Source: JAFCUW01 sp049898325 (GTDB lineage Bacteria > Pseudomonadota > Gammaproteobacteria > Burkholderiales > Burkholderiaceae_D). From it: 64,000 bases of DNA. The stretch covers positions 62,001-126,000 of the forward strand of contig NZ_JAFCXL010000002.1 of the NCBI RefSeq assembly GCF_049898325.1, given 5' to 3'. The translations under genes and the position numbers were made by a program. Shown here in pieces: positions 33,776-42,991 of this stretch. Under the pieces are notes generated by a model. That model was not told where the DNA came from. It was given only the letters and a program-made list of their open reading frames with translations, and did not search any database. Every line of letters begins with the position of its first letter. The first letter of the stretch is position 1.

Positions 33776-34414
33776 ATGACACTACGTTTGGGCGATACCG
33801 CCCCCGATTTCGAGCAGGATTCCTCCATCGGCAAGCTGCATTTCTATGACTGGGCGGGCGATGCCTGGGTGGTGCTGTTTTCCCATCCGGCCGATTTCAC
33901 CCCCGTCTGCACGACCGAACTGGGCCTGACGGCCAAGCTGAAACCCGAGTTCGACAAGCGCAACGTCAAGGCGCTCGCCCTGTCGGTCGATCCGGCCGAC
34001 AAGCACCAGGCCTGGATTGCCGATATCGAGCAGACCCAGCATACCGTGGTGGGCTTTCCCATCATCGCCGACCAGGACCGCAGCGTGTCGACCCTGTACG
34101 ACATGATCCACCCGCAAGCGTCGGCCACGGCCACGGTGCGTTCGCTGTTCATCATCGATCCGGCCAAGAAAGTGCGCCTGACCATTACCTACCCGATGAG
34201 CACGGGCCGCAATTTCGACGAAGTGCTGCGCGTGATCGACGCCCTGCAACTAAGCGACAAGTACACGGTGGCCACGCCCGGCAACTGGAAAGATGGCGAT
34301 GACGTCATCATTCCCCTGACGGTGCAGGATCCCGAAGTGCTGGCGCAAAAGTATCCGAAAGGCTTTACAGCGGAGCGCCCTTACCTGCGCCTGACGCCGC
34401 AACCGGGCAAATAA
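33776..34414 (+). CDS. 1-Cys peroxiredoxin (Prx6/AhpC-TSA family)
   Basis: A 212-residue peroxiredoxin. The peroxidatic Cys is in the FTPVCTTELG motif with the expected upstream HPADF. No second conserved Cys is seen, and the long C-terminal region (PGNWKDGDDVIIPLTV) is typical of the Prx6 subgroup. It reduces hydrogen peroxide and organic hydroperoxides in the cytosol. GGAG precedes the ATG. Confidence 0.93.
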   Translation: MTLRLGDTAPDFEQDSSIGKLHFYDWAGDAWVVLFSHPADFTPVCTTELGLTAKLKPEFDKRNVKALALSVDPADKHQAWIADIEQTQHTVVGFPIIADQDRSVSTLYDMIHPQASATATVRSLFIIDPAKKVRLTITYPMSTGRNFDEVLRVIDALQLSDKYTVATPGNWKDGDDVIIPLTVQDPEVLAQKYPKGFTAERPYLRLTPQPGK

Positions 34415-34427
34415 GGTTGATGGCAAT

Positions 34428-34442
34428 GCTTATGCCATAAGC
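34428..34442. promoter_or_regulatory. Perfect dyad upstream of the TSUP gene
   Basis: GCTTATG-C-CATAAGC is a perfect 7-bp inverted repeat with a one-base centre, 69 bases before the TSUP ATG. It is short for an RNA hairpin (loop too small) and better suited to a dimeric regulator. Confidence 0.4.
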
Positions 34443-34510
34443 AAATAAGAAGTCGGTCTTTGCGCATAAGGCCGAGGCTGCTTAAGATGCACGAAACTAA
34501 GGATTCGTGC

Positions 34511-35284
34511 ATGTTATTCAGCTACATTGTTTCGGGCTTTGCCGTCGGCCTGCTGGTCGGCATGACCGGGGTGGGCGGCGGCTCGCTGATGACCCCCCTG
34601 TTGACCCTGCTGTTCGGGGTCCCGCCCTCGGTCGCCGTCGGCACCGATCTCGCCTTTGCCGCCATCACCAAGACTGCCGGCACGCTCACCCACCGCGTGC
34701 GGGGCACCGTGCGCTGGGACATTGTCCGCCACCTGTGCATGGGCGCCTTGCCGGCCGCCGTCGCCGCCGCGCTGGCGCTCAAGCACTTTGGCGCCCTGAA
34801 CGCGGAAATTGGCCAGCTGATCCGTTATTCGATCGCCGGCTCCGTGCTGCTCACCGTGACGGCGCTGCTGTTCAGAAAACAGATGATGGCATGGGTCAAT
34901 GCCAAGCCCAGCCGCCAACTGCACGGCGCCAGCCTGCGCACGGCCACCATCGGCGCCGGCCTCGTGCTGGGCACCCTGGTCACCATTTCCTCGATTGGCG
35001 CCGGCGCCATCGGCGCCACCATCCTCGTCATGTTGTACCCGAAACTCAGTGCCGCCGAAGTGGCCGGCACCGACATCGCCTATGCCGTCCCGCTGACGGC
35101 GATCGCCGCCCTCGGTCACTGGTGGCTGGGCTCGATCAACTGGACCCTGCTGGCGAGCTTGCTGATCGGCTCGGTCCCTGGCATCGTCATCGGTTCAATG
35201 GCCGCCCGCGCCGTGCCGGAGCGCTTCCTGCGCGCGCTGCTCGCCGTCACCCTCACGGCCGTGGCCGCCAAGCTGATCTGGTAA
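34511..35284 (+). CDS. TSUP-family (TauE/SafE) sulfur-compound transporter
   Basis: A 257-residue membrane protein with about eight hydrophobic segments. The repeated TSUP signature is present: GMTGVGGGSLMTPLL near the N-terminus and SSIGAGAIGATILV in the second half. The family transports sulfite, sulfoacetate, thiosulfate or other organosulfur anions. AAGGA is about eight bases before the ATG. Its position just upstream of the sulfate importer genes supports a sulfur role, by inference. Confidence 0.88.
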   Translation: MLFSYIVSGFAVGLLVGMTGVGGGSLMTPLLTLLFGVPPSVAVGTDLAFAAITKTAGTLTHRVRGTVRWDIVRHLCMGALPAAVAAALALKHFGALNAEIGQLIRYSIAGSVLLTVTALLFRKQMMAWVNAKPSRQLHGASLRTATIGAGLVLGTLVTISSIGAGAIGATILVMLYPKLSAAEVAGTDIAYAVPLTAIAALGHWWLGSINWTLLASLLIGSVPGIVIGSMAARAVPERFLRALLAVTLTAVAAKLIW

Positions 35285-35318
35285 GCGCCCCCAGGCGTAT
35301 ATAGCTTGCCGATCTAAA

Positions 35319-35340
35319 CAAATGAAAATTGCTTCGTTTG
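35319..35340. promoter_or_regulatory. Near-perfect dyad in the cysT upstream region
   Basis: CAAATGAA and TTCGTTTG form an 8-bp inverted repeat with one mismatch and a 6-base centre, 63 bases before the cysT ATG. The layout suits a LysR-type regulator such as CysB, encoded at the end of this operon. Confidence 0.4.
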
Positions 35341-35402
35341 TGATATGCGTTTTTCCTGCGATTATCGAGTCTTCATAGAAGAATCCGTAATAAGAGGACC
35401 GC

Positions 35403-36272
35403 ATGCCTGCTCTTTCAATCTCCCCGCCACCCGTGCGCGGCGCGCCCTTTCGCGTCATGCCAGGGTTTGGCCTGTCGATCGGCTTCACGGTGTTTTACCT
35501 GAGCCTGATCGTCCTCATCCCCCTGTCGGCGGTGTTTTTCAAAACCTTCACCATGAGCTGGGAAGCGTTCTGGAACGCCGTGACGTCCGACCGCGTCGTC
35601 GCCTCCTATAAATTGTCGTTCGGCGCTTCGCTGATTGCCGCGGGCATCAATGTGGTGTTCGGCGGCATCGTCGCCTGGGTGCTGGTGCGCTATAAATTCC
35701 CCGGCAAACGCTTTGTCGACGCGCTGGTCGATCTGCCCTTCGCCTTGCCCACCGCCGTCGCCGGCATCACGCTCACGGCCCTGTATTCGCAGAACGGCTG
35801 GATCGGCCGCTACCTCGAGCCCCTGGGCCTGAAAATCGCCTTTACCCCGCTGGGCGTGGTGGTGGCGCTGACCTTCATCGGCTTGCCCTTCGTGGTGCGC
35901 ACCGTCCAGCCCGTGCTGGAAGAAGCCGAGCGCGAACTCGAAGAGGCCGCCGCCAGCCTGGGCGCGAGCTCGTGGCAGATCTTCGCCCGCGTGGTCTTTC
36001 CGACCATCATGCCCGCCATGCTGACGGGGTTCGCGCTGGCCTTTGCCCGCGCCACCGGCGAATACGGCTCGGTGATCTTCATCGCCGGCAATATGCCGAT
36101 GGTGTCCGAGATCACGCCCCTGTTCATCATCACCAAGCTCGAGCAATACGATTACGCCGGCGCCACCGCGATTGCCGTGGTGATGTTGCTGGCCTCGTTT
36201 GCGATGCTCTTGATGATCAATCTGTTGCAAGCCTGGGCCCGTAGCCGTAACGGCGGCGGGAGCAAGAAATGA
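35403..36272 (+). CDS. cysT: Sulfate ABC transporter permease CysT
   Basis: A 289-residue permease with six transmembrane segments. The EAA-loop motif (EEAAASLGASSWQIFARVVFP) and DLPFALPTAVAGITL are typical of CysT (CysU). With CysW it forms the sulfate/thiosulfate channel. No Sbp or CysP binding-protein gene is next to it. The next gene starts in an ATGA overlap. Confidence 0.95.
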   Translation: MPALSISPPPVRGAPFRVMPGFGLSIGFTVFYLSLIVLIPLSAVFFKTFTMSWEAFWNAVTSDRVVASYKLSFGASLIAAGINVVFGGIVAWVLVRYKFPGKRFVDALVDLPFALPTAVAGITLTALYSQNGWIGRYLEPLGLKIAFTPLGVVVALTFIGLPFVVRTVQPVLEEAERELEEAAASLGASSWQIFARVVFPTIMPAMLTGFALAFARATGEYGSVIFIAGNMPMVSEITPLFIITKLEQYDYAGATAIAVVMLLASFAMLLMINLLQAWARSRNGGGSKK

Positions 36273-37225
36273 GCGCCGTGATCTCTCCCGTCCCGCCCCA
36301 GCCGGCCGCAGCCGTGCCTTTGAAAAGCGCCGTCAAGCAGGTGCGCCGCGGTGAACTGCCCAGCGGCTCAAACGTGTTCGAGCCGGCCTGGATCCGCGTC
36401 TGCCTGATCATCGTCGCGCTGCTGTTTCTGACCCTGTTCCTGTTCGTGCCGCTGGTGGCCGTGTTTGCCGAGGCCTTCAAAAAGGGCTGGCAGGCCTACC
36501 TGGCGGCGATCACCGATCCGGACGCCGTCTCGGCCATCAAGCTGACCCTGATCGCCGCCGTCATCGCCGTGCCCTTGAACCTGGTGTTCGGCATTGCCGC
36601 CTCGTGGGCGATCGCAAAGTTCGAGTTCCGCGGCAAGAGCGTGCTGCTGACCCTGATCGACTTGCCGTTTTCCGTGTCTCCCGTCATTTCCGGCCTGATC
36701 TATGTGCTGATGTTCGGCGCCCAGGGCTGGTTCGGGCCCTGGCTGCAGGAACACGACATCAAGATCCTGTTCGCCGTGCCCGGCATCGTGCTGGCCACCG
36801 TGTTCATCACGTTTCCGTTTGTCGCCCGCGAACTCATTCCCCTGATGCAGGCGCAGGGCAACGAGGAAGAAGAAGCGGCGCTGGTGCTGGGCGCGTCCGG
36901 CTGGAATACCTTCCGCCGCGTCACCCTGCCCAACATCAAGTGGGGCCTGCTGTACGGCGTGATTTTATGCAATGCCCGCGCCATGGGCGAGTTCGGCGCC
37001 GTCTCGGTGGTGTCGGGCCACATCCGCGGCGAGACCAACACCATGCCCCTGCAAGTGGAAATTCTTTATAACGAATACAACTTCGCCGCCGCCTTCGCCA
37101 TCGCATCGCTGCTGGCCTTGCTGGCCCTGGTGACGCTGGCGATCAAATCGGTGATCGAGTGGCGCCTGCACCAATCCCAGAACAATGACGACGACGACAC
37201 CAGTATCGAGGAGCACACAGCATGA
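36269..37225 (+). CDS. cysW: Sulfate ABC transporter permease CysW
   Basis: A 318-residue permease with DLPFSVSPVISGLIYVL and the EAA loop EEEAALVLGASGWNTFRRVTLP. Its N-terminal cytoplasmic tail is about 25 residues longer than usual. It overlaps both cysT and cysA by four bases (ATGA), suggesting translational coupling. Confidence 0.95.
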   Translation: MSAVISPVPPQPAAAVPLKSAVKQVRRGELPSGSNVFEPAWIRVCLIIVALLFLTLFLFVPLVAVFAEAFKKGWQAYLAAITDPDAVSAIKLTLIAAVIAVPLNLVFGIAASWAIAKFEFRGKSVLLTLIDLPFSVSPVISGLIYVLMFGAQGWFGPWLQEHDIKILFAVPGIVLATVFITFPFVARELIPLMQAQGNEEEEAALVLGASGWNTFRRVTLPNIKWGLLYGVILCNARAMGEFGAVSVVSGHIRGETNTMPLQVEILYNEYNFAAAFAIASLLALLALVTLAIKSVIEWRLHQSQNNDDDDTSIEEHTA

Positions 37226-38295
37226 CGATTGAAGTTCAACACATCCGCAAGCAGTTCGGCCAGTTCAAGGCGCTTGACGACGTTTCGCTGAAATTCCCGA
37301 ATGGTGAGCTGACCGCGCTGCTGGGCCCGTCCGGCTGCGGCAAGACCACGCTGCTGCGCATCATCGCCGGTCTCGAGCATCCCGACGCCGGCCAGGTGCT
37401 GCTCGACGGCGAGGACGCCTCCAGCCGCCACGTGCGCGAGCGCCAGGTGGGCTTCGTGTTCCAGCACTACGCGCTGTTCAAGCACATGACGGTGTTCGAA
37501 AACGTCGCCTTCGGCCTGCGCGTGCGGCCCCGCAAGGAGCGCCCGTCCGAGCAGCAGATCCGCCACAAGGTCAAGGAACTGCTCGAACTGGTGCAGCTGG
37601 ACTGGCTGGCCGACCGTTATCCGCCGCAACTGTCCGGTGGCCAGCGCCAGCGCATTGCCCTGGCGCGCGCGCTGGCGGTGGAGCCGCGCGTGCTGCTGCT
37701 CGATGAGCCCTTCGGCGCGCTCGACGCCAAGGTGCGCAAGGAACTGCGGCGCTGGCTGCGCCGCCTGCACGACGAACTGCACGTGACGAGTATTTTCGTC
37801 ACCCACGACCAGGAAGAGGCGCTCGAAGTGGCCGACCAGGTGGTGCTGATGAACAAGGGTAAAGTGGAGCAACTGGGCACCCCGGACGCCGTCTACAACG
37901 CGCCCGCTTCGCCCTTCGTCTACGGCTTCCTGGGCAACGTCAACCTGTTCCATGGCCGCGTCCACGATGGCGTATTGGCCACCGGCGACGCCAGTTTCCT
38001 GGTGCCCGATCACGCCCTCGTGCAAGACGGCAAGGGCATCGCCTATGTGCGTCCGCACGATCTCGACATCGACCGCGAAGCGGTGGGCATCGATGGCATC
38101 GTGGTGCGCCTGCGCCGCTCGCACGCGATCGGCCCGCTGGCCCAGCTCGACCTCGAGCGCGCCGACAACGCCGAACTGATCGAAGCGGTGATCCCGAACG
38201 AGCGCTTCCGCCAGCTGGGCCTGAAAGATGGCGAGACGCTGGTGGTGCGCCCCCGCCGCATGCAGGTGTTCGTCGACCAGGGGGCGGCGATATGA
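37222..38295 (+). CDS. cysA: Sulfate ABC transporter ATPase CysA
   Basis: A 357-residue ATPase. Walker A GPSGCGKTT, the Q-loop, signature LSGGQRQRIALARAL, Walker B VLLLDEPFGALD and the H-loop THDQEEAL are all intact. The C-terminal third holds the TOBE-like regulatory domain. It powers sulfate uptake through CysTW. Its stop overlaps the start of the cysB-like gene. Confidence 0.96.
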   Translation: MTIEVQHIRKQFGQFKALDDVSLKFPNGELTALLGPSGCGKTTLLRIIAGLEHPDAGQVLLDGEDASSRHVRERQVGFVFQHYALFKHMTVFENVAFGLRVRPRKERPSEQQIRHKVKELLELVQLDWLADRYPPQLSGGQRQRIALARALAVEPRVLLLDEPFGALDAKVRKELRRWLRRLHDELHVTSIFVTHDQEEALEVADQVVLMNKGKVEQLGTPDAVYNAPASPFVYGFLGNVNLFHGRVHDGVLATGDASFLVPDHALVQDGKGIAYVRPHDLDIDREAVGIDGIVVRLRRSHAIGPLAQLDLERADNAELIEAVIPNERFRQLGLKDGETLVVRPRRMQVFVDQGAAI

Positions 38296-39230
38296 ACTTC
38301 CAACAATTGCGTTCCATCCGCGAGGCGGCGCGCCGCGGCTACAACCTGACGGAAGTGGCCAACGCCCTGTTCACCTCGCAGCCGGGGGTGAGCCGGCAGA
38401 TCCGCGAACTCGAAGACGAGCTCGGCGTCGTCATTTTCGAGCGCAACGGCAAGCGCCTGACGGGCTTGACGGAGCCGGGCAAGGGCATCCTGAAAATCGT
38501 CGACCGCCTGCTGGTGGAGGCGGAAAACCTGCAGCAGGCCAGCCTCGAATACGCCGGCAAGAAAACCGGCACGCTGAGCATCGCCGCCACCCACACGCAG
38601 GCGCGCTACGCGCTGCCCCGGGCGGTGCAGTCGTTTCGCGAATCGTTTCCCGATGTGCGCATCGCGCTGCAGCAGAGCGCGCCCGACCACATCGCCGAAT
38701 GGGTGTTGTCCGGCAAGGCCGACATCGGCATCGCCACCGAGGGCCTGTCGCAGTTCCCCGACCTGGTGTCGTTTCCCTGCTACCGCTGGAGCCACCTGAT
38801 CGTGGTGCCGGACGGTCACCCGCTGCTGCAACACTCGCCCATCCGGCTGGAAGACCTGGCCCTGTATCCGCTCATCACCTACGACGTCGGCTTCACGGGG
38901 CGCGGGCACATCGATGCCGCCTTTGTCCACGCCGGCGTGACGCCCGACATCGTGCTCACGGCGATGGATTCGGACGTCATCAAACAGTATGTGTCGCTGG
39001 GCATGGGGGTGGGGCTGGTGGCATCGATGGCCTTCGATCACGGCCGCGACAAGGGCTTGCGCGCGGTCGAGGCCTCGCACCTGTTCGCGCCCAACGTGAC
39101 GCGGCTGGCGGTGCGGCGCGGCGCCTACCTGCGCTCGTACGCCTACCACTTCATCGAGCAGTTCGCGCCCGAATTGACGCGCGCGGTGGTCGACCAGGCC
39201 CTGCAAGTGGCGTCGGACCAGGCAGCCTGA
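38292..39230 (+). CDS. cysB: LysR-type regulator of sulfur assimilation (CysB family)
   Basis: A 312-residue CysB-family regulator. The N-terminal helix-turn-helix (NLTEVANALFTSQPGVSRQI) is the CysB/Cbl type. The effector domain has the ligand-binding TTHTQARYALP equivalent (ATHTQARYALPRAV) that binds acetylserine or sulfate in relatives. It closes the cysTWA operon with an ATGA overlap, unlike the usual stand-alone cysB; it probably controls this operon and the cysteine genes downstream. Confidence 0.9.
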   Translation: MNFQQLRSIREAARRGYNLTEVANALFTSQPGVSRQIRELEDELGVVIFERNGKRLTGLTEPGKGILKIVDRLLVEAENLQQASLEYAGKKTGTLSIAATHTQARYALPRAVQSFRESFPDVRIALQQSAPDHIAEWVLSGKADIGIATEGLSQFPDLVSFPCYRWSHLIVVPDGHPLLQHSPIRLEDLALYPLITYDVGFTGRGHIDAAFVHAGVTPDIVLTAMDSDVIKQYVSLGMGVGLVASMAFDHGRDKGLRAVEASHLFAPNVTRLAVRRGAYLRSYAYHFIEQFAPELTRAVVDQALQVASDQAA

Positions 39231-39458
39231 ACGGAAGGGGCGGGCGCCCCGTTCGACATCGGCCAAACTCGCGCCACGGCGCCGGTGCTAAGGTGAATGT
39301 CGCCGCCGCCGCGCATGTCGCGGGCGGGTGTCGGGCTGCCGCAACGGCTTCGAATTTCGCATAAGCTTGCGCCAAAAAATTCGTTCGCACCGGCTGCCCA
39401 AACGCCTACCATCCGCAGCTTCGAACGACGGCTTGATCGACGTTTCCAGGAGACCGCC
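39231..39458 (+). other. Intergenic region before the cysteine-synthesis genes
   Basis: A 228-base gap with no supported ORF. It contains GCATAAG at 39359-39365, a heptamer that also occurs (either strand) upstream of the TSUP gene. It is the likely site of a promoter for the three genes that follow, but no clear -35/-10 pair is seen. Confidence 0.35.
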
Positions 39459-40826
39459 ATGGACAGTCCCGCACTTTTTCAACTGATCGGCAACACCCCC
39501 GTCGTTCAGCTCACCCGGCTCGACACGGGACCTTGCCAATTGTTTCTCAAGCTCGAATCGCAGAACCCGGGCGGCTCCATCAAGGACCGGGTCGGCCTGG
39601 CCATCATCGAAGCGGCCGAACGCGACGGCCGGCTGCGCCCCGGCGGCACCATCGTCGAGGCCACCGCCGGCAACACGGGGCTGGGACTGGCCCTGGTGGG
39701 GCGCCTGAAGGGCTACCGGGTGCTGCTGGTGGTGCCCGATAAAATGTCGACCGAAAAAGTGCTGCACCTGAAGGCCTTGGGCGCCGAAGTGCGCAGCACC
39801 CGCTCCGACGTCGGCAAGGGCCATCCCGACTACTACCAGGACCTGGCGGCGCGCCTGGCGGGCGAGATTCCCGGCGCATTTTTCGCCGACCAGTTCAACA
39901 ACCCGGCCAATCCGCAGGCGCACTTCGACAGCACCGGTCCGGAAATCTGGCAGCAGATGCACCACGAGCTCGACGCCATCGTGGTGGGGGTGGGCTCGGG
40001 TGGCACGCTTGCCGGCCTGACGCGCTATTTCAGGGCGGTGGCGCCGCACGTGGCGTTCATCCTGGCCGATCCGGCCGGCTCCATCCTGGCCCAGTACGTC
40101 GACACGGGCGAAGTGGCCGGCACCAGCGGCGCCTGGGCCGTCGAAGGCATCGGCGAAGATTTCATTCCCGCCATCGCCGACCTGAGCGCCGTCAGCCGCG
40201 CCTACACCATCAGCGACCGGCAAAGCTTCGACAGCGCGCGCGCCCTGTTGCGCGCCGAGGGCATCCTGGGCGGCTCCTCGACCGGCACCCTGCTGGCCGC
40301 CGCGCTGGCCTACTGCCGCGCCCAAACGACGCCCAAGCGGGTGCTCAGCTTCGTCTGCGATACCGGCACCCGCTACCTGTCGAAAGTCTACAACGACGGC
40401 TGGATGCACGACCAGGGCCTGCTCGAGCGGGCGCCGACGGGCGACCTGCGCGACCTGATCGGCCGCCGCGCCGACCAGGGCGAGGTGGTGGGCGTGGCCC
40501 CCGACGATTCCCTGCTGGTCGCGTTCAATCGCATGCGCGCGGCCGACCTGGCGCAGCTGCCCGTGCTCGACGGCGGCCGCCTGGTCGGCATCATCGACGA
40601 ATCGGACCTGCTGCTCAAGGTCGCGCACGACGCCAGCGTCTATGCCAGCGCGGTGGCCGCGACCATGACGGCGCGGCTGGAAACGCTGCGCCCGGGCGAC
40701 GGCCTGGCGGCCCTGCACGACACGCTGGGGCGCGGCCTGACCGCCGTGGTGGCCGACGAGGCCACCTTTTATGGCCTGATCACCCGCTTCGATCTTCTCA
40801 ACCATTTGCGCAGGAGCCTGTCATGA
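39459..40826 (+). CDS. Cystathionine beta-synthase / cysteine synthase with CBS domains
   Basis: A 455-residue PLP enzyme. The catalytic domain (residues 1-320) has the PLP lysine in PGGSIKDRVG and the substrate loop EATAGNTGLGLAL. Two C-terminal CBS domains (about 335-450) follow, a likely regulatory module. It can join homocysteine with serine or O-acetylserine to give cystathionine. AGGAGA lies five bases before the ATG at 39459. It overlaps the next gene by four bases. Bacterial MccA has this job but usually lacks CBS domains. Confidence 0.88.
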   Translation: MDSPALFQLIGNTPVVQLTRLDTGPCQLFLKLESQNPGGSIKDRVGLAIIEAAERDGRLRPGGTIVEATAGNTGLGLALVGRLKGYRVLLVVPDKMSTEKVLHLKALGAEVRSTRSDVGKGHPDYYQDLAARLAGEIPGAFFADQFNNPANPQAHFDSTGPEIWQQMHHELDAIVVGVGSGGTLAGLTRYFRAVAPHVAFILADPAGSILAQYVDTGEVAGTSGAWAVEGIGEDFIPAIADLSAVSRAYTISDRQSFDSARALLRAEGILGGSSTGTLLAAALAYCRAQTTPKRVLSFVCDTGTRYLSKVYNDGWMHDQGLLERAPTGDLRDLIGRRADQGEVVGVAPDDSLLVAFNRMRAADLAQLPVLDGGRLVGIIDESDLLLKVAHDASVYASAVAATMTARLETLRPGDGLAALHDTLGRGLTAVVADEATFYGLITRFDLLNHLRRSLS

Positions 40827-42004
40827 GCGAATCCAAATTGCCGGTACAGCGCCTGGCCACCCGCGTCATTCACGGGGGGCAGGCGCCCGATCCATCGACC
40901 GGCGCCATCATGCCGCCCATTTACGCCACCTCCACCTACGTGCAGGACAGCCCGGGCGTGCACAAGGGCCTCGATTACGGCCGCTCGCACAATCCCACCC
41001 GCTGGGCGCTCGAGCGCTGCGTGGCCGACCTCGAGGGCGGCGCCCAGGCCTTCGCTTTCGCCTCGGGCCTGGCCGCCATCTCCACCGTTCTCGAACTGCT
41101 CGACGCCGGCGCCCATGTCGTCGCCGGCGACGACATGTACGGCGGCACCTACCGCCTGTTCGAGCGCGTGCGCCGGCGCAGCGCGGGGCTCGAATTCAGC
41201 TACGCCGACCTGAGCAATCCGGAAAACCTGCTGGCCGCGCTGCGCCCCGACACCAAAATGGTGTGGATCGAAACGCCCACCAACCCGATGCTCAAGCTGG
41301 CCGACCTGGCCGCCATCGCCCGCATCTGCCGCGCGCGCGGCATCATCGCCGTGGCCGACAACACCTTCGCCAGCCCGCTCGTGCAGCGCCCCCTCGAACA
41401 CGGCATCGACATCGTGGTGCACTCGACGACCAAGTACCTCAACGGCCATTCCGACATCATCGGCGGCATCGCCGTCGTCGGCGCCGAGGCGCACCAGCAG
41501 GGCTGGCGCGAACAACTGGCCTTTCTGCAAAACGCGGTGGGCGCCATCGCCGGGCCGTTCGACAGTTTCCTGGCGCTGCGTGGCATCAAGACGCTGGCCG
41601 TGCGCATGGAGCGCCATTGCGCCAGCGCGCTCGAACTGGCCCAGTGGCTGGCGCGCCAGCCGAAGGTGCGCACGGTGTTCTATCCGGGCCTGCCCTCGCA
41701 TCCGCAGCACCAGTTGGCGCAGCGGCAGATGGCCGGTTTTGGCGGCATCATTTCCATCGACCTCGATACCGATCTGGCCGGCGCCCGCCGCTTTCTTGAA
41801 CGCTGCGAACTGTTCGCGCTGGCCGAAAGCCTGGGCGGGGTCGAAAGCCTCATCGAGCATCCGGCGCTGATGACGCATGCCTCGATTCCCGCCCTGCAGC
41901 GGGCCCGGCTGGGCATCGGCGACGGCCTCATTCGCCTGTCGGTGGGCATCGAGCACATCGAGGATCTGCGCGTCGACCTGCAACGCGCCCTCGCTGCCAT
42001 TTGA
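40823..42004 (+). CDS. Cystathionine gamma-lyase / gamma-synthase family PLP enzyme
   Basis: A 393-residue Cys/Met-metabolism PLP enzyme. The Schiff-base lysine is in HSTTKYLNGHSD, the cofactor-binding YGRSHNPTRWALE is typical, and the C-terminal GVESLIEHPALMTHA is conserved. Directly after a cystathionine synthase, its likely role is cystathionine gamma-lyase (MccB type), giving cysteine; a gamma-synthase role cannot be ruled out by sequence alone. Confidence 0.88.
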   Translation: MSESKLPVQRLATRVIHGGQAPDPSTGAIMPPIYATSTYVQDSPGVHKGLDYGRSHNPTRWALERCVADLEGGAQAFAFASGLAAISTVLELLDAGAHVVAGDDMYGGTYRLFERVRRRSAGLEFSYADLSNPENLLAALRPDTKMVWIETPTNPMLKLADLAAIARICRARGIIAVADNTFASPLVQRPLEHGIDIVVHSTTKYLNGHSDIIGGIAVVGAEAHQQGWREQLAFLQNAVGAIAGPFDSFLALRGIKTLAVRMERHCASALELAQWLARQPKVRTVFYPGLPSHPQHQLAQRQMAGFGGIISIDLDTDLAGARRFLERCELFALAESLGGVESLIEHPALMTHASIPALQRARLGIGDGLIRLSVGIEHIEDLRVDLQRALAAI

Positions 42005-42045
42005 ACGGGCTTGCCCGCTTACCCTTCACCTTGAACCAGGATCCT

Positions 42046-42975
42046 ATGGCTACTTTCGATATCACCGGCATCGCGCACTCGCTGCGCCAGGCCCGGCACG
42101 CATGGCGCGAAACGCAAAGTCGCGTGGGCGAACCGGGTAACCGCGAATTCCCCTCGCGCGACGCTCTCTCCGGCATCGTCGAGAGCCTCAAGGGGGTGCT
42201 GTTCCCGATGCGGCTGGGCCCGCCCGAGCTGCGCCAGGAGAGCGAAGACTTTCACGTCGCGCATGCGCTCGACGGCGCGCTGCACGCGCTGCTCAAACAG
42301 GTCAGCCGCGAATTGAAATACAACGCCGCGCTGCGCGCCACCGAAAGCGGGGCGCACGGCGGCGACATTGACGCCGCCGCCGTCACCGCCGTGCGCAGCT
42401 TCGCCGCCGCCTTGCCGGCCATCCGCACCCTGCTCGACAGCGACGTGCTGGCCGCCTATCAGGGCGACCCGGCCGCCCGCAGCGTCGATGAGGTGCTGCT
42501 GTGCTACCCGGGCATCCTGGCGATGGTCCATTACCGCCTGGCGCACCAGCTCTACGTGCTCGACCTGCCGCTGCTGGCGCGCATTGTGGCCGAACTGGCG
42601 CACGCCGCCACCGGCATCGACATCCACCCGGGCGCCACCATCGGCAGCGGCTTTTTTATCGATCACGGGACCGGCGTGGTGATCGGCGAGACCGCCATCA
42701 TCGGCGAGCGCGTGCGCCTGTACCAGGCGGTGACGCTGGGCGCCAAGCGCTTTCCCACCGACGCCGACGGCAACTTGCAAAAAGGGCTGCCGCGCCATCC
42801 GGTGGTGGAGGACGACGTCGTCATCTACGCGGGCGCGACCATCCTCGGCCGCATCACGCTGGGCAAGGGCGCCGTCATTGGCGGCAATGTGTGGCTGACC
42901 CACGACGTGCCGGCGGGTGCGCGCGTCGCCCAGGCGGCCTCGCGCACGGACGAGCCGACCAACGGCGCCGGCTAA
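42046..42975 (+). CDS. cysE: Serine O-acetyltransferase (EpsC/CysE family)
   Basis: A 309-residue enzyme transferring acetyl from acetyl-CoA to serine. The N-terminal helical region precedes the left-handed beta-helix of hexapeptide repeats, including HPGATIGSGFFIDHGTGVVIGE with the catalytic His. It resembles the long EpsC-type transferases. It supplies O-acetylserine, which is both a cysteine precursor and a CysB effector. The ATG is preceded by CCAGG; the upstream open frame is rejected. It starts 41 bases after the lyase gene. Confidence 0.9.
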   Translation: MATFDITGIAHSLRQARHAWRETQSRVGEPGNREFPSRDALSGIVESLKGVLFPMRLGPPELRQESEDFHVAHALDGALHALLKQVSRELKYNAALRATESGAHGGDIDAAAVTAVRSFAAALPAIRTLLDSDVLAAYQGDPAARSVDEVLLCYPGILAMVHYRLAHQLYVLDLPLLARIVAELAHAATGIDIHPGATIGSGFFIDHGTGVVIGETAIIGERVRLYQAVTLGAKRFPTDADGNLQKGLPRHPVVEDDVVIYAGATILGRITLGKGAVIGGNVWLTHDVPAGARVAQAASRTDEPTNGAG

Positions 42976-42991
42976 GCCTGGCGCGCGCCGC

